64,000 nt of DNA from positions 1,392,340 through 1,456,339 of the forward strand of contig GL405246.1 of NCBI GenBank assembly GCA_000146855.1, in the 5' to 3' direction. How positions within the stretch are numbered: position 1 is the stretch's first letter; every line of letters starts with the position of its first letter. Positions 26,089 to 35,211 of this stretch are shown here, one piece after another. Position numbers and translations under genes: made by a program. A model generated the notes under the pieces. That model saw only the letters and a program-made list of their open reading frames with translations, was not told where the DNA came from and made no database searches. This stretch comes from [Eubacterium] yurii subsp. margaretiae ATCC 43715 (lineage in GTDB: Bacteria; Bacillota; Clostridia; Peptostreptococcales; Filifactoraceae).

Positions 26089-27096
26089 ATGGGAAAAAAG
26101 ATTTTTTTCGGAAATCACAAGGGTGGTGTAGGTAAGACAACATCCGTCTTCCAAATAGGAATCAATATGGTGAAAAATCACAATAAAAAGGTGTTATTAC
26201 TTGACTTGGACTCTCAAGGATCATTAAGTAAGATATGTGCAAAATCACTAGACATATCTCTTGAAAATATATCCTTAGAATATTCACTAAATTATCTTAT
26301 AGAGCTTTATATATTGGCATACAGAAGATACAGCAAACTGGATATTCTAAAAAATAAGAGTGAAGATAAAGAAGTTAGTAATATTTTAAAGAAATCAATC
26401 TTAAAGACCAAGACAAAAAATTTATGTTTTATTCCTACTAAAATAGATATAGTAAACGGCAGATTAAATGATATAGCAGAGCAAATTTCGAGATTTTCAA
26501 TGAGTATGGTAGGTATAGCAAAGATTTTCGATGACATTGACAAGATGGAAGAACATTTCGATTATATATTAATCGACTGCCCTCCTGGAATAAATACCCT
26601 TATCCAATCTGTATTCTTAAAGTCTGATTACTATATCATACCTACCATAGCTGATGATATAAGTAGCAGTGGTGTCACTGATTTTGTAAAATTAGTTGAA
26701 AGGACAATATTGCAATATACCTACGACTCAAACATAGGTGGAATACTTCTTGAAAAAATCTTTGGTAAATCTCCTACCTTACTTGGAGTTTTAGAGACTA
26801 AGCACAATCTTATGTCTAGCAAAAATACTGACAATTTACTGATAGCTTTAAACCAACAATTATGCTCTAATAACATAAATATAAATAAAAATCCTAAAGA
26901 ATTTATGGTTGATTTTCAAAAATCACCTAAATCTTATGTATTTAAGTCTAAGATACGAGATCTTAATAATATGACTGATAAGAATAACTACGGTATACCT
27001 TATATGACATCTTTGGCACAATCTCACCAAGAGTATGACGAAATAACTAAGCATTTATTAAATATTTTGGAGAAGACTCAAAATGAAAAATATTGA
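26089..27096 (+). CDS. ParA/MinD-like ATPase
   Basis: A 335-residue deviant-Walker P-loop ATPase. The motif KGGVGKTT (about residues 11-18) has the signature Lys of the ParA superfamily; LLLDLDSQGSLS follows (about 41-52) and the Walker B strand is YILIDCPPGINTL (about 156). It is longer than chromosomal Soj (about 255), with an insertion around 60-130 and a long C-terminal part, like plasmid or phage partition ATPases. No ParB with a nuclease/HTH layout is beside it; instead a 144-residue protein overlaps its 3' end by 14 nt. Function as partition, positioning or another ATP-dependent switch is open. Confidence 0.85.
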   Translation: MGKKIFFGNHKGGVGKTTSVFQIGINMVKNHNKKVLLLDLDSQGSLSKICAKSLDISLENISLEYSLNYLIELYILAYRRYSKLDILKNKSEDKEVSNILKKSILKTKTKNLCFIPTKIDIVNGRLNDIAEQISRFSMSMVGIAKIFDDIDKMEEHFDYILIDCPPGINTLIQSVFLKSDYYIIPTIADDISSSGVTDFVKLVERTILQYTYDSNIGGILLEKIFGKSPTLLGVLETKHNLMSSKNTDNLLIALNQQLCSNNININKNPKEFMVDFQKSPKSYVFKSKIRDLNNMTDKNNYGIPYMTSLAQSHQEYDEITKHLLNILEKTQNEKY

Positions 27097-27517
27097 AAAG
27101 ATACTGAAAGACTTGATTAAAATCTATGGCGAACTCTACGAACATAGACAGATATTATCTTGTAGTAAATATTTTAGATACAATGTGGAAACTGTCGAGA
27201 AATTATCTGAATATCTTACAAATAATCATCTTTCTGACAAATCCAAGAATAACATTAAACCAAAGACTAAAAAAACTAAGAGTGCTTTTTCAGGAATAAC
27301 TACAAGAGATGAGTTTGATGAGTTTTATTATGAAAATTTGGTTTATGACAGAAATGATGATACAAAAAGGAATGTAATAATAAAAAGATATAGTAAGGCT
27401 GATTTTCAGGAGATGTTTCGTATCATATTTGGTTCTATGCCAAACGGAACGAAGGAACGTATTTTTTCAGACATTCAATATTTCTATGATTCTTTGGAAC
27501 GTTCTACGAGAATATAG
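27083..27517 (+). CDS. unknown partner of the ParA-like ATPase
   Basis: A 144-residue protein, unrecognised. The N-terminal about 50 residues look helical, a basic low-complexity linker follows (KPKTKKTKSAFSG, about 76-90), and the C-terminal part is a compact domain (about 100-140, YSKADFQEMFRIIFGSM). A basic linker between helical parts would fit a DNA-binding adaptor for ParA, by analogy with small ParB-like or ParG/Omega proteins. The overlap with the ParA gene (14 nt) implies translational coupling. Confidence 0.6.
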   Translation: MKNIEKILKDLIKIYGELYEHRQILSCSKYFRYNVETVEKLSEYLTNNHLSDKSKNNIKPKTKKTKSAFSGITTRDEFDEFYYENLVYDRNDDTKRNVIIKRYSKADFQEMFRIIFGSMPNGTKERIFSDIQYFYDSLERSTRI

Positions 27518-27608
27518 TTATTAATTTGTTACAAAATCTTAATTTAAATTTTGAAATTTTATGATAGAATTTACAGGTATTTTTATTTTAATTTTTTAGG
27601 AGATTATT

Positions 27609-28169
27609 ATGAACTTTAGTGTCCACACAATTCTTATGTGTTTTTTTGTTTTTTTTGCAAGAATATGTGACGTAAGCTTTATGTCTCTTCGTACCATACT
27701 TCTTACCAAGGGAATGCCCAAACTTGCTGCAGTATTCGGTTTTTTTGAGGTACTCATATATATCGTTGTTTTGGGAAAGGTAATTGATTCTTTAAATGAA
27801 CCTATATACTTAATTTTTTATGGACTGGGATTTTCTACAGGAAACTTCGTAGGCTCAAAAATAGAAAGTTTGCTAGCATTTGGTGATGCACAGATGAGAA
27901 TTGTACTCTCGTGCAACGAAGATACTAGAAATGCTGTAGACGAGCTTAGAAATTTAGGATTTGGTGTTACTGTATTTAGAGGTGAAGGAAAAGATGGAGA
28001 AAAGGCAATGCTCTTAATCAACCTTAAAAGAAAGAGAATTCAGGAAGTTTATAATTATTTCAAGAAGAAGAACTTAAAGGCATTTATCTCTACAAATGAT
28101 ATCACGTCTTATGCAGGTGGATATCAGGTTCTGCCAAAGAACGTATTTATAAGTATGCTAAAAAAATAA
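27609..28169 (+). CDS. UPF0316 membrane protein (DUF2179/DUF5698, YebE-like)
   Basis: A 186-residue protein with three N-terminal membrane segments (about 5-20, 36-56, 66-85; CDVSFMSLRTILLTKG and GFSTGNFVGSKIE are family hallmarks) and a C-terminal cytosolic DUF2179 domain (about 105-175). B. subtilis YebE is a member; the function is unknown. TAGGAG precedes the start. It converges on rpsR and shares the terminator at 28194-28233. Confidence 0.88.
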   Translation: MNFSVHTILMCFFVFFARICDVSFMSLRTILLTKGMPKLAAVFGFFEVLIYIVVLGKVIDSLNEPIYLIFYGLGFSTGNFVGSKIESLLAFGDAQMRIVLSCNEDTRNAVDELRNLGFGVTVFRGEGKDGEKAMLLINLKRKRIQEVYNYFKKKNLKAFISTNDITSYAGGYQVLPKNVFISMLKK

Positions 28170-28193
28170 ATAGAAATTAAAATTGATAAAAAT

Positions 28194-28233
28194 AAGGGAC
28201 TTGAAAAAATAATTTTTCTAAAGTCCCTTTTGT
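28194..28233. terminator. bidirectional terminator between the UPF0316 gene and rpsR
   Basis: Stem AAGGGACTT (28194-28202) / AAGTCCCTT (28221-28229), with T-rich sequence after it on the plus strand. It lies directly after rpsR on the minus strand. Confidence 0.75.
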
Positions 28234-28234
28234 T

Positions 28235-28486
28235 TTACTCTACAGTATAAGGCAACAATGCTACTATTCTTGCTCTTTTTATAGCGTTTGTAAGTTTCCT
28301 TTGTGCCTTTGCAGATGTTCCTGTCACTCTACGAGGAAGTATCTTTCCTCTTTCAGATATGAATTTTTTTAGAAGAGCAACATCTTTATAATCTATTTGA
28401 TTAATCTTATCTCCAGCAAACGGATCTACTTTTTTTCTTCTTTTTCTGAACCCTAAATTTTGAGTCGCTTGTTTTTTATCAGCCAT
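28235..28486 (-). CDS. rpsR: 30S ribosomal protein S18
   Basis: An 83-residue S18. The conserved core [50 protein letters not shown] is complete. It binds S6 on the 30S platform. It lies last in rpsF-ssb-rpsR, 23 nt after ssb, and its stop abuts the shared terminator. Confidence 0.98.
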   Translation of the reverse strand: MADKKQATQNLGFRKRRKKVDPFAGDKINQIDYKDVALLKKFISERGKILPRRVTGTSAKAQRKLTNAIKRARIVALLPYTVE

Positions 28487-28509
28487 GGTACACCTCCATT
28501 CAATCTAAA

Positions 28510-28962
28510 CTAAAACGGCACGTCGTCATCCGACAATGCTCTGTATCCTTCGTCATCTAAACCTTCCGGCATAAATTCATCTTGAGCTTGATTTTGCGAA
28601 TAAGATCCGCCACCAGCGTTAGCAGGTTTCTTACTATCGCCCCAATCGATAAATTTTACCTCTTCGGCTATAACTTCTACAGAATATCTTTTCACTCCAT
28701 CTTTATCAGTGTAGTTGTTGTTTTGTAACCTACCTCTTAATGCCACAAGTCTTCCTTTTTTCAAATAGTTTGCACAAGTTTCAGCTATCTTTCCCCACAC
28801 GACAACATTGAAAAAATCCGCAGTTACTTCAGCGTCTTTTTTCGCGAAAGTTCTGTCTACTGCAATTGAAAACCTTGTAACTGCAGTGCCTGTAGATGCA
28901 ATATACCTAAGTTCTGGTTCCTTTGTAAGTCTTCCTATCATTATAACCGTATTCATGAGCAT
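28510..28962 (-). CDS. ssb: single-stranded DNA-binding protein
   Basis: A 150-residue SSB. The OB fold (about 1-108) has the typical MNTVIMIGRLTKEPELRYIASTG start and FFNVVVWGKIAE segment. The flexible linker is Gly/Gln-rich and the acidic tip is LSDDDVPF, which recruits repair and replication partners. A second Met follows the first by one residue (MLMNTV), so the start may be 28956. It lies between rpsF and rpsR, the standard Firmicutes operon. Confidence 0.97.
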   Translation of the reverse strand: MLMNTVIMIGRLTKEPELRYIASTGTAVTRFSIAVDRTFAKKDAEVTADFFNVVVWGKIAETCANYLKKGRLVALRGRLQNNNYTDKDGVKRYSVEVIAEEVKFIDWGDSKKPANAGGGSYSQNQAQDEFMPEGLDDEGYRALSDDDVPF

Positions 28963-28968
28963 GCTCTC

Positions 28969-29259
28969 CTATTTATTGTCAGTTACGTTGATAATCATGT
29001 GACGGATAGCCTCATCCATTATTTTAAGATTTCTGTCAAGTTCTTTTGGAACTTGAGGACCAGCCGTAAACTTAACAAGGACATAGTATCCATCAGTTAA
29101 TTTTTGGATTTGATAGGCAAGTTTCCTATTTCCCCAAACATCAAAAACTTCAACTTCACCATTTTCTTCAATGATACCTCTTAGTTTGTCTTGAATTCTT
29201 TGTTTAGTTTCATCATCTGAATCAGTTCTCAAAATATAAATTAGTTCATATTTTTTCAC
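28969..29259 (-). CDS. rpsF: 30S ribosomal protein S6
   Basis: A 96-residue S6 with the start MKKYELIYILRTD, the WGNRKLAYQIQKLTDGYYVLVKF core and the DRNLKIMDEAIRHMI segment. It heads rpsF-ssb-rpsR; the stop is 6 nt before the ssb start. The upstream leader (29261-29303) may be the S6:S18 autoregulatory site. Confidence 0.97.
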   Translation of the reverse strand: MKKYELIYILRTDSDDETKQRIQDKLRGIIEENGEVEVFDVWGNRKLAYQIQKLTDGYYVLVKFTAGPQVPKELDRNLKIMDEAIRHMIINVTDNK

Positions 29260-29260
29260 T

Positions 29261-29303
29261 TTTGTTCACCTCCCTCGGACTGTTGACTCTCTAAAAAGAG
29301 AGT
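29261..29303 (-). promoter_or_regulatory. possible S6:S18-binding rpsF leader
   Basis: On the minus strand a 7-bp hairpin ACTCTCT / AGAGAGT (29303-29286) precedes CAACAGTCCGAGGGAGGTG, which includes the CCGAGG segment and the ribosome site. Known rpsF leaders bind the S6:S18 dimer through a CCG-containing bulge near the ribosome site. The match here is by eye. Confidence 0.4.
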
Positions 29304-29387
29304 AGAAAGTGCAATATAAAATTACAACGTCTTATAATAACACAATTTATTTATAATTTCAAGCATAAATTTAGAATATTTCAATTT

Positions 29388-29412
29388 AAAAAGGTAGGAG
29401 CATCCTCCTACC
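29388..29412 (-). terminator. terminator of the small P-loop gene
   Basis: Stem GGTAGGAG / CTCCTACC with a 4-nt loop; the minus strand continues with TTTTT. It lies about 55 nt after the stop of the gene at 29468-29884. Confidence 0.85.
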
Positions 29413-29467
29413 CGAAAATAATATTTTATTATTTTAATTGTATCAAAAGCTGTAGTATTTAAAAATC

Positions 29468-29884
29468 CTACTCTTCTATTATATATTTAGCTAAAGCTTT
29501 CTTTGCTTCTTCATCTTGTATTGTGGCAGAAACAATTACTTCAGTTTCAGTTCTATTAGCTATCTTTTCTATTTTTTCCAAGAACGGTAAAAGTTTATCT
29601 TCTCCGACATTTACTATCTTTAATATACCGTCAATATATATCTTTTGTATGTCATAATTTGCAGATGTAAGACCACAGATAAATCCATACATTGAATCAA
29701 ATCCTGAAAGTTGGAATTCGTCAGTTGATACGAACCTTATCTTGCTGTTAAGTAATTTTGAATGTTTATCTGTGCTTTCAATATATACGAAAGTACCTCT
29801 AACATTTTCAATTTCCTTGTTTGCCTTTTCAATCATAATTTTTGTTTTTCCGCTTCCAGCACTTCCCGCTAATAGTTTAACCAT
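29468..29884 (-). CDS. small P-loop protein of unknown function
   Basis: A 138-residue protein starting with MVKLLAGSAGSGKTKIMIEKAN, a clear Walker A near the N-terminus. A Walker-B-like strand (KIYIDGILKI) is at about 85, and the last strand EVIVSATIQ resembles a sensor motif. Clostridial relatives are often loosely labelled PilT or twitching-motility ATPase, which is not justified by length. It is monocistronic with an AAGGAGG-type site and its own terminator. Confidence 0.7.
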   Translation of the reverse strand: MVKLLAGSAGSGKTKIMIEKANKEIENVRGTFVYIESTDKHSKLLNSKIRFVSTDEFQLSGFDSMYGFICGLTSANYDIQKIYIDGILKIVNVGEDKLLPFLEKIEKIANRTETEVIVSATIQDEEAKKALAKYIIEE

Positions 29885-30060
29885 TGCTTAGTCCTCCTTA
29901 AAATTATAGGTTATGAAACACCACAACCAACTTGCTCTTAAATATAAATATTCATTAAAAAGAGCAGTTTAATTTTTATTATTTTTATTTTAAAATCTCT
30001 TTAAGACTTTTATTTACATTATATTACCATATTTGAAATCTTTTTTCTATAGTTATTTTG

Positions 30061-31365
30061 TTAATATTTTTTATATTTTCTATATCTTCTTCTTTTATTT
30101 CTTCTGATATTAATAAATCTAATAGTAAATGCTAAGATTATCAAAAATAAAAGAATTGCTACAACTACTATTACCTTATGAATAAATGAGCCCTTATTTG
30201 CAAAAAGACTCTTAAGATATTTAAAAGTGAATATCGACTCTACATCATTTAGAGCTATCAAATCATAGTAATCTGTTTCGCCATCTATCGTAATGCCCAA
30301 GGTTCCAATCTTGTCACCTTTTTTTATCGGTAGTTTAAACTCATTTAGTTTTATAGTTTTTTCAAACTCAGGACTTCCGCCTTTTTTCATTAGATTGGAA
30401 ACATCCTGCATTATAGCAAAATCTACCTTCTCCTGAATGGAATTTTTTATATTTTCACTACCTAGGACTTCACCAGCTGTTATTATATTTTGAACACTGA
30501 AATTATCAAATCCATAATCCAAAATAATTCTTGAATCCCTATACATCTCAAAGCCGTTAGAATTATACACTACGCTGATGAGTCTCATATCGTTTTTTAT
30601 ACCGCTTGCCACCAAACAATTACCACCCTCTAGGGTGTATCCTGTCTTTATACCGTCAATAATGTCATATTTAATCGGAATATATTGATTTTTATATATT
30701 ATTTCTGAATTTGACCATAGGAATCTATTTGTATTATTGTATATTCTCTTTTCTGGTGTCTTTGGCGTTTCCGGCAATATGAGTGAACTTTGACCAACTA
30801 TCTTTCTAAATTCATCATTTTTCATAGCCTCTCTCGCTATTATGGCCATATCATAAGCTGTAGTATAGTGATTATCGTCATGAAGACCATGCGGATTGAC
30901 AAAATGTGTATTTGTTGCTCCAAGTTCTGCAGCTTTTTGGTTCATCAACTGCACAAAAGAATCCACAGAGCCTGATATCTCTATAGCTAAGAGTACACAG
31001 GCATCATTAGCTGAATGTATAAGAACTGCCTGAATAAGTTCTCTCACTTTAAATGTCTCTCCTGGTAAAAGATACATCGAACTTCCATCTACAAGTTGGA
31101 AATCCTCAGGAACAGTTATAGACTTCTCCAAATCCAAATTCTCTATAGCAAGAAGACCTGTCATTATTTTAGTTGTTGACGCAGGAAAAGCCTTTTGCTT
31201 GGCATTTTTATCAAATAATATCTTTCCTGTTTCGCTTTCAATCACGACAGCAGACTTGCAGACTATATCACTAGGCTTTATATCATAAGCATCTCCATAA
31301 TATGTATTCCCACAAAAAAATATGACTATTATAAAAAAAATTATCTTATTTTTAATCTTGAGCAT
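30061..31365 (-). CDS. dacF: D-alanyl-D-alanine carboxypeptidase (DacA/DacF type)
   Basis: A 434-residue low-molecular-weight penicillin-binding protein (peptidase S11) that trims the terminal D-Ala from peptidoglycan stems. A signal segment (about 7-25), the SxxK motif STTK (63-66), SAN in HSANDAC (about 120) and KTG in GIKTGYT (about 225) are present. A C-terminal membrane helix (about 395-420) followed by a basic tail anchors it. Its start overlaps scpB by 14 nt. The name DacF reflects type, not proven sporulation function. Confidence 0.92.
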   Translation of the reverse strand: MLKIKNKIIFFIIVIFFCGNTYYGDAYDIKPSDIVCKSAVVIESETGKILFDKNAKQKAFPASTTKIMTGLLAIENLDLEKSITVPEDFQLVDGSSMYLLPGETFKVRELIQAVLIHSANDACVLLAIEISGSVDSFVQLMNQKAAELGATNTHFVNPHGLHDDNHYTTAYDMAIIAREAMKNDEFRKIVGQSSLILPETPKTPEKRIYNNTNRFLWSNSEIIYKNQYIPIKYDIIDGIKTGYTLEGGNCLVASGIKNDMRLISVVYNSNGFEMYRDSRIILDYGFDNFSVQNIITAGEVLGSENIKNSIQEKVDFAIMQDVSNLMKKGGSPEFEKTIKLNEFKLPIKKGDKIGTLGITIDGETDYYDLIALNDVESIFTFKYLKSLFANKGSFIHKVIVVVAILLFLIILAFTIRFINIRRNKRRRYRKYKKY

Positions 31366-31930
31366 TAACTTCCTCCTCTTTCAATCCATCATCTCTATTT
31401 TTATTTAATTCAGGTAGTTCATCTAAAGAAGTAAGTCCCATATATTTCAAAAATAAGTCTGTCGTCTTATATAATACAGGCCTCCCTACAGTATCTAGTC
31501 TCGCACTTTCCTCTATAAGACTTGCCTCAAGTAATTTTGATATTGTTGTATCTGATTTTACTCCCTTTATCTTTTCTATAAAAGATTTTGTAACCGGTTG
31601 GTTATAAGCAATTATAGACAAAGTTTCCATAGCAGACTGAGTGAGATTTTTCTTCTTAGTCACTGTTATCACTTTTTCAATATATTTAAAATTATCTCTT
31701 TTTGTAACGAGTTGATACTTATCTTCTATTTTCAATATTTCCAAACCACTACTGTTTTCTTTATATTTTTGAGATAACAGTTCAAGTATATGAACTACAT
31801 ATTCACTGTCAATAAAAATTTCATTTAGATTGAACATCTCAATTATATCTTTTACATCTACCAAGTCAGAAAAGGTGAATATATATGACTCCACTATCGA
31901 CATTGCTTTTTCATCATCAAAAAAACTCAT
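31352..31930 (-). CDS. scpB: segregation and condensation protein B ScpB
   Basis: A 192-residue kleisin-associated subunit of the SMC condensin complex, made of two winged-helix domains. The segment TVTKKKNLTQSAMETLSIIAYNQPVTKSFIEKIKGVKSDTTISKLLEASLIEESARLDTVGRPVLYKTT is diagnostic. scpA, which normally precedes it, is not present in the 608 nt upstream. It overlaps dacF. Confidence 0.93.
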   Translation of the reverse strand: MSFFDDEKAMSIVESYIFTFSDLVDVKDIIEMFNLNEIFIDSEYVVHILELLSQKYKENSSGLEILKIEDKYQLVTKRDNFKYIEKVITVTKKKNLTQSAMETLSIIAYNQPVTKSFIEKIKGVKSDTTISKLLEASLIEESARLDTVGRPVLYKTTDLFLKYMGLTSLDELPELNKNRDDGLKEEEVNAQD

Positions 31931-32318
31931 ACTTTCTCCAATTCCTATTGTTAAATTCGCTTATTCCTTAAATCTCACTTTAAAGCAAACATCCTGATTC
32001 CGACTTAAATTTATACTAAAAACTGCTTAAACTCCTATTCAAAAATCCTATACAATTACTTAGCTGAATTTTAAAGATTTGATAAGCAAAAAACTTATCT
32101 GTCTTTTTAAACTGAGTTTAGTATGATAATGGTTACTTATTTTAAATTCTATAGTTACAGCGTTATATAACATATCAATTATATTAATATTAAAATTTTA
32201 AAACAAACTTTAAATCAAAAAAATTGTCTTTTATAAATATCCGATTCTAAGATTATACCATATTTTTTGCATTTTTGAAATATAAAATCCCCTATTTAAT
32301 GCTAAATCTTGTAAATAT
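31931..32318. other. long non-coding gap upstream of scpB with a repeat-like element
   Basis: No gene is visible and all frames are stop-rich; scpA is absent. The element 32011-32124 begins TTATACTAAA and ends TTTAGTAT, with inner hairpin GATAAG (32081-32086) / CTTATC (32094-32099). Its right end resembles that of 45075-45200. The scpB promoter must lie here but is not clear. Confidence 0.5.
32011..32124. repeat. ATACTAAA-ended intergenic repeat, copy 1
   Basis: Left end TTATACTAAAAACTGCTTAA, right end (reverse complement) ATACTAAACTCAGTTTAAA. The right end matches that of copy 2 (ATACTAAACTCCATTTAAA) in 17 of 19 positions. There is no coding capacity and no visible target duplication. Confidence 0.4.
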
Positions 32319-32351
32319 CAAAAAAAGCCCACCGAAAATTCGATGAGCTTT
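32319..32351 (-). terminator. terminator of glgP
   Basis: Minus-strand RNA forms a continuous 13-bp stem (AAAGCUCAUCGAA with UUCGGUGGGCUUU, three G-U pairs, 2-nt loop) followed by U-run. The wobble pairs exist only in the minus-strand RNA, which fixes its direction. Confidence 0.8.
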
Positions 32352-32538
32352 ATTTAAAAATTCTTTTTTATTAATTTTTTTATAACTTGACTTAGTTGTA
32401 TTTTAAAACTGTAAATATATAAAATTTTAGTTACAATTAAAATAATTCCCTAAAAATCTATTTTTATAATATATCTCAATTGTTCATAAATAAAGTTACA
32501 GAATTAAGTCTACAAATATGATTAATAAATATTATTTC
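32352..32538. other. 3' region of the glgP transcript
   Basis: About 190 nt of AT-rich sequence between the glgP stop and its terminator. No further structure or reading frame is seen. Confidence 0.4.
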
Positions 32539-34941
32539 TTAAAAATTACCACTTAAATTCCATATCTCTTGTGCATATCTCTTGATTGTTTCATCTGAAG
32601 AAAATACTCCAGCATTTGCAGTATTTATAAGTGACATCCTGTTCCACACTTTTCTGTCCTTGTACATATGTCTAATGTTTCTAGATGCTTCTCTATAAGA
32701 GTGGAAATCCTTTAATATGAAATATCTGTCATTTTCTTTGAGCAATGAATCATACAAGTCTATGCCATCATATCCAAGATAAGGTAAAAATCCATTTACA
32801 AGTGAGTCTACTACCATTTTAATATCTGAATCATTTTGGTAAATATCTGATGCGTTGTAATGTACTGCTCCGCTTTGCAAGTCAAGAACTTCTTGCTTAT
32901 TCAAACCGAAGATTACCATATTGTCATCTCCTACCTGATCTCTGATTTCTATATTTGCACCATCAAGTGTAGCAAGTGTTATTGCTCCGTTAAGCATAAA
33001 CTTCATATTTGATGTTCCTGATGCCTCTTTAGTCGCTGTCGAAATCTGTTCACTGACATTTGTAGCAGGGATTATCCTTTCAGCAAGTGATACATTGTAG
33101 TTTGGAATGAAAAATATCTTTATCTTTCCGTTTACCCTTGGATCTGAATTTATATGGTAAGCTAAGGAGTTGATAAACTTTATTACCTTTTTTGCCCTAT
33201 GATAAGAGCTTGCTGCCTTACCACCAAATATAAACGTTGTAGGTTGAACCTTAAAATCAGGCTCTCTAAGTATCCTATGATACAAAAGCAAGATGTTAAG
33301 TGCGTTGAGCAACTGACGCTTATACTCATGTATTCTCTTTATTTGAACATCATAGATAGAATTAGGATCAATGTCAAAATTGTATCTCTTCTTCACAAAA
33401 TTTGAAAAATTCTCTTTGTTTATATTTTTTACTCTTTCAATCCTGTCGAGCATATTGCTGTCATCTTTAAAGTCATTGAGTTTTGCCAAGTCTAAAGGAT
33501 TATGTCTCCAAGATTTTCCTATTGAATCATCCAATAATTTGCTAAGCTCAGGGTTGCAAGATTCAATCCATCTTCTGTAAGATATTCCATTTGTCTTATT
33601 ATTAAATCTTTCAGGAAATAAAAAGTATAAATCTTTCATTACTTCTGTCTCCAACAACTCCGTATGAAGTTTGGCAACACCGTTTATAGAATGTGACATT
33701 ATTACAGACAGATTCGCCATTCTTACATATCCGTCCCTTATTATTGAGATATTTCTAAGTTGTTCTTCATTTAACTGTCCTGAATACTGCTCATTGAATC
33801 TTCTGTCAAGCTCTTCAAGAATCATATATATTCTTGGAAGTAAATTTTTGAAAAAGTGAGCAGGCCATTTTTCAAGAGCTTCCTGCATTATAGTATGATT
33901 TGTATAGCTTACTGTCTTTGTAGTTATATCAATAGCCTCTTCCCACTCAAGACCTTCTTCATCAAGTAAAATTCTCATAAGTTCCGGAACACAAAGAGCA
34001 GGGTGAGTGTCATTTATATGCACTGCAACCTTATTTGAGAAGTCTCTTATGGAAAGCTTCTTTTTCTTGAAATCTTTCACTATCCTTTGCAAACCGGCAG
34101 ATACGAAAAAGTATTCCTGTTTCAGTCTTAACAACTTACCTTCATCTGTCGAGTCATCCGGATAAAGTACATTGGTAATCTTTTGTATCTCTAATTTCTT
34201 ATCTTCAAGTTTGCTATATTCTATTGAGTTTAATTGACTGTCATCCAAAGACAGTTCAGCAGACCAAAGTCTAAGAGTGTTTACAGTCTTACCGTCATTT
34301 CCTATTAAAGGCGTGTCATAAGGTACTGCATGCACAATTTCATATCCTTCATGCACAGGTCTGAAATTTGTATCCATCCTTACCGTACCGCCGAACTTTA
34401 CGACTTCCATTCTCTTTTCTTTTCTTATTTCCCAAGGATTTTTATTTCTAAGCCAATCGTCAGGCCACTCCACCTGATTACCATCAATGAATCTTTGTTC
34501 GAACATACCGTAATTATATCTAATACCGTTTCCATTTACGGCAAGCCCCATACAGGCACATGAATCCATAAAACATGCAGCTAATCTTCCTAGTCCACCA
34601 TTTCCAAGTCCAGGCTCTCTTTCTTCTTCAAGTATATCATCAAGAGAAAATCCAAACTCCTTTAATATGTCTTTGACTATCTTAAGTGCATCTAATTTTA
34701 TCAATGTTTCCTTTAAAAGCTTGCCTACCATAAATTCCATAGAAAAATAATATACTTGCTTTTCAAGGTTATCTTTTATTCTATCCTTATTTGCTATCCA
34801 TGTATCTGAGATATAATATCTTATTATTTTTGCAAGTGATTGATACACCTCTGATGATGAAACCGTATCCAATGATTGCGAGTGATCTTTTTGTATCTGT
34901 TCTATTAAGTCTTTTTTAAACTGTTCTTTTTCTATTTGCAT
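32539..34941 (-). CDS. glgP: glycogen/maltodextrin phosphorylase
   Basis: An 800-residue PLP enzyme releasing glucose-1-phosphate from alpha-1,4-glucans. GLGNGGLGRLAACF (about 115-130), the NDTHPALCVPELMR segment (about 325) and the PLP-lysine region ATKEASGTSNMKFMLNG (about 650-670) are all present. AGGAGG five nt before the ATG at 34941 fixes the start; a longer in-frame start at 34986 lacks a site. It is divergent from the sensor/maltodextrin operon and would degrade the imported or MalQ-made glucans. It ends at the terminator 32319-32351. Confidence 0.95.
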   Translation of the reverse strand: MQIEKEQFKKDLIEQIQKDHSQSLDTVSSSEVYQSLAKIIRYYISDTWIANKDRIKDNLEKQVYYFSMEFMVGKLLKETLIKLDALKIVKDILKEFGFSLDDILEEEREPGLGNGGLGRLAACFMDSCACMGLAVNGNGIRYNYGMFEQRFIDGNQVEWPDDWLRNKNPWEIRKEKRMEVVKFGGTVRMDTNFRPVHEGYEIVHAVPYDTPLIGNDGKTVNTLRLWSAELSLDDSQLNSIEYSKLEDKKLEIQKITNVLYPDDSTDEGKLLRLKQEYFFVSAGLQRIVKDFKKKKLSIRDFSNKVAVHINDTHPALCVPELMRILLDEEGLEWEEAIDITTKTVSYTNHTIMQEALEKWPAHFFKNLLPRIYMILEELDRRFNEQYSGQLNEEQLRNISIIRDGYVRMANLSVIMSHSINGVAKLHTELLETEVMKDLYFLFPERFNNKTNGISYRRWIESCNPELSKLLDDSIGKSWRHNPLDLAKLNDFKDDSNMLDRIERVKNINKENFSNFVKKRYNFDIDPNSIYDVQIKRIHEYKRQLLNALNILLLYHRILREPDFKVQPTTFIFGGKAASSYHRAKKVIKFINSLAYHINSDPRVNGKIKIFFIPNYNVSLAERIIPATNVSEQISTATKEASGTSNMKFMLNGAITLATLDGANIEIRDQVGDDNMVIFGLNKQEVLDLQSGAVHYNASDIYQNDSDIKMVVDSLVNGFLPYLGYDGIDLYDSLLKENDRYFILKDFHSYREASRNIRHMYKDRKVWNRMSLINTANAGVFSSDETIKRYAQEIWNLSGNF

Positions 34942-35211
34942 ACTTCCTCCTGAAAGCAAACTAGTCTGTGCTCTTATAATTATCATTGAACTTCTTGTAT
35001 ACCCTGCCAGAATAAAAATAAACTTTTACTCATTTATTTTAAAAAACTGATTTTTATTTGTTGTATTTTATGATATAATCAACTAAAATTAGTAAGTTTA
35101 CTTTTTCTACATAAATCATCGAACATTTAATATTTTTTTAAATAGTATTACTGAAATTTCATCTTTTAATTTAATAAGGTTTTACTTTCGCCTCGTAGGG
35201 AATGGTATATT
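34942..35211. promoter_or_regulatory. divergent regulatory region between glgP and the sensor operon
   Basis: About 270 nt between two divergent starts. Toward the sensor gene an extended -10 TGATATAAT lies at 35071-35079 with a poor -35. The glgP promoter is not clear. A control site for the response regulator at 38101-38763 could lie here, but no repeated motif was recognised. Confidence 0.35.
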
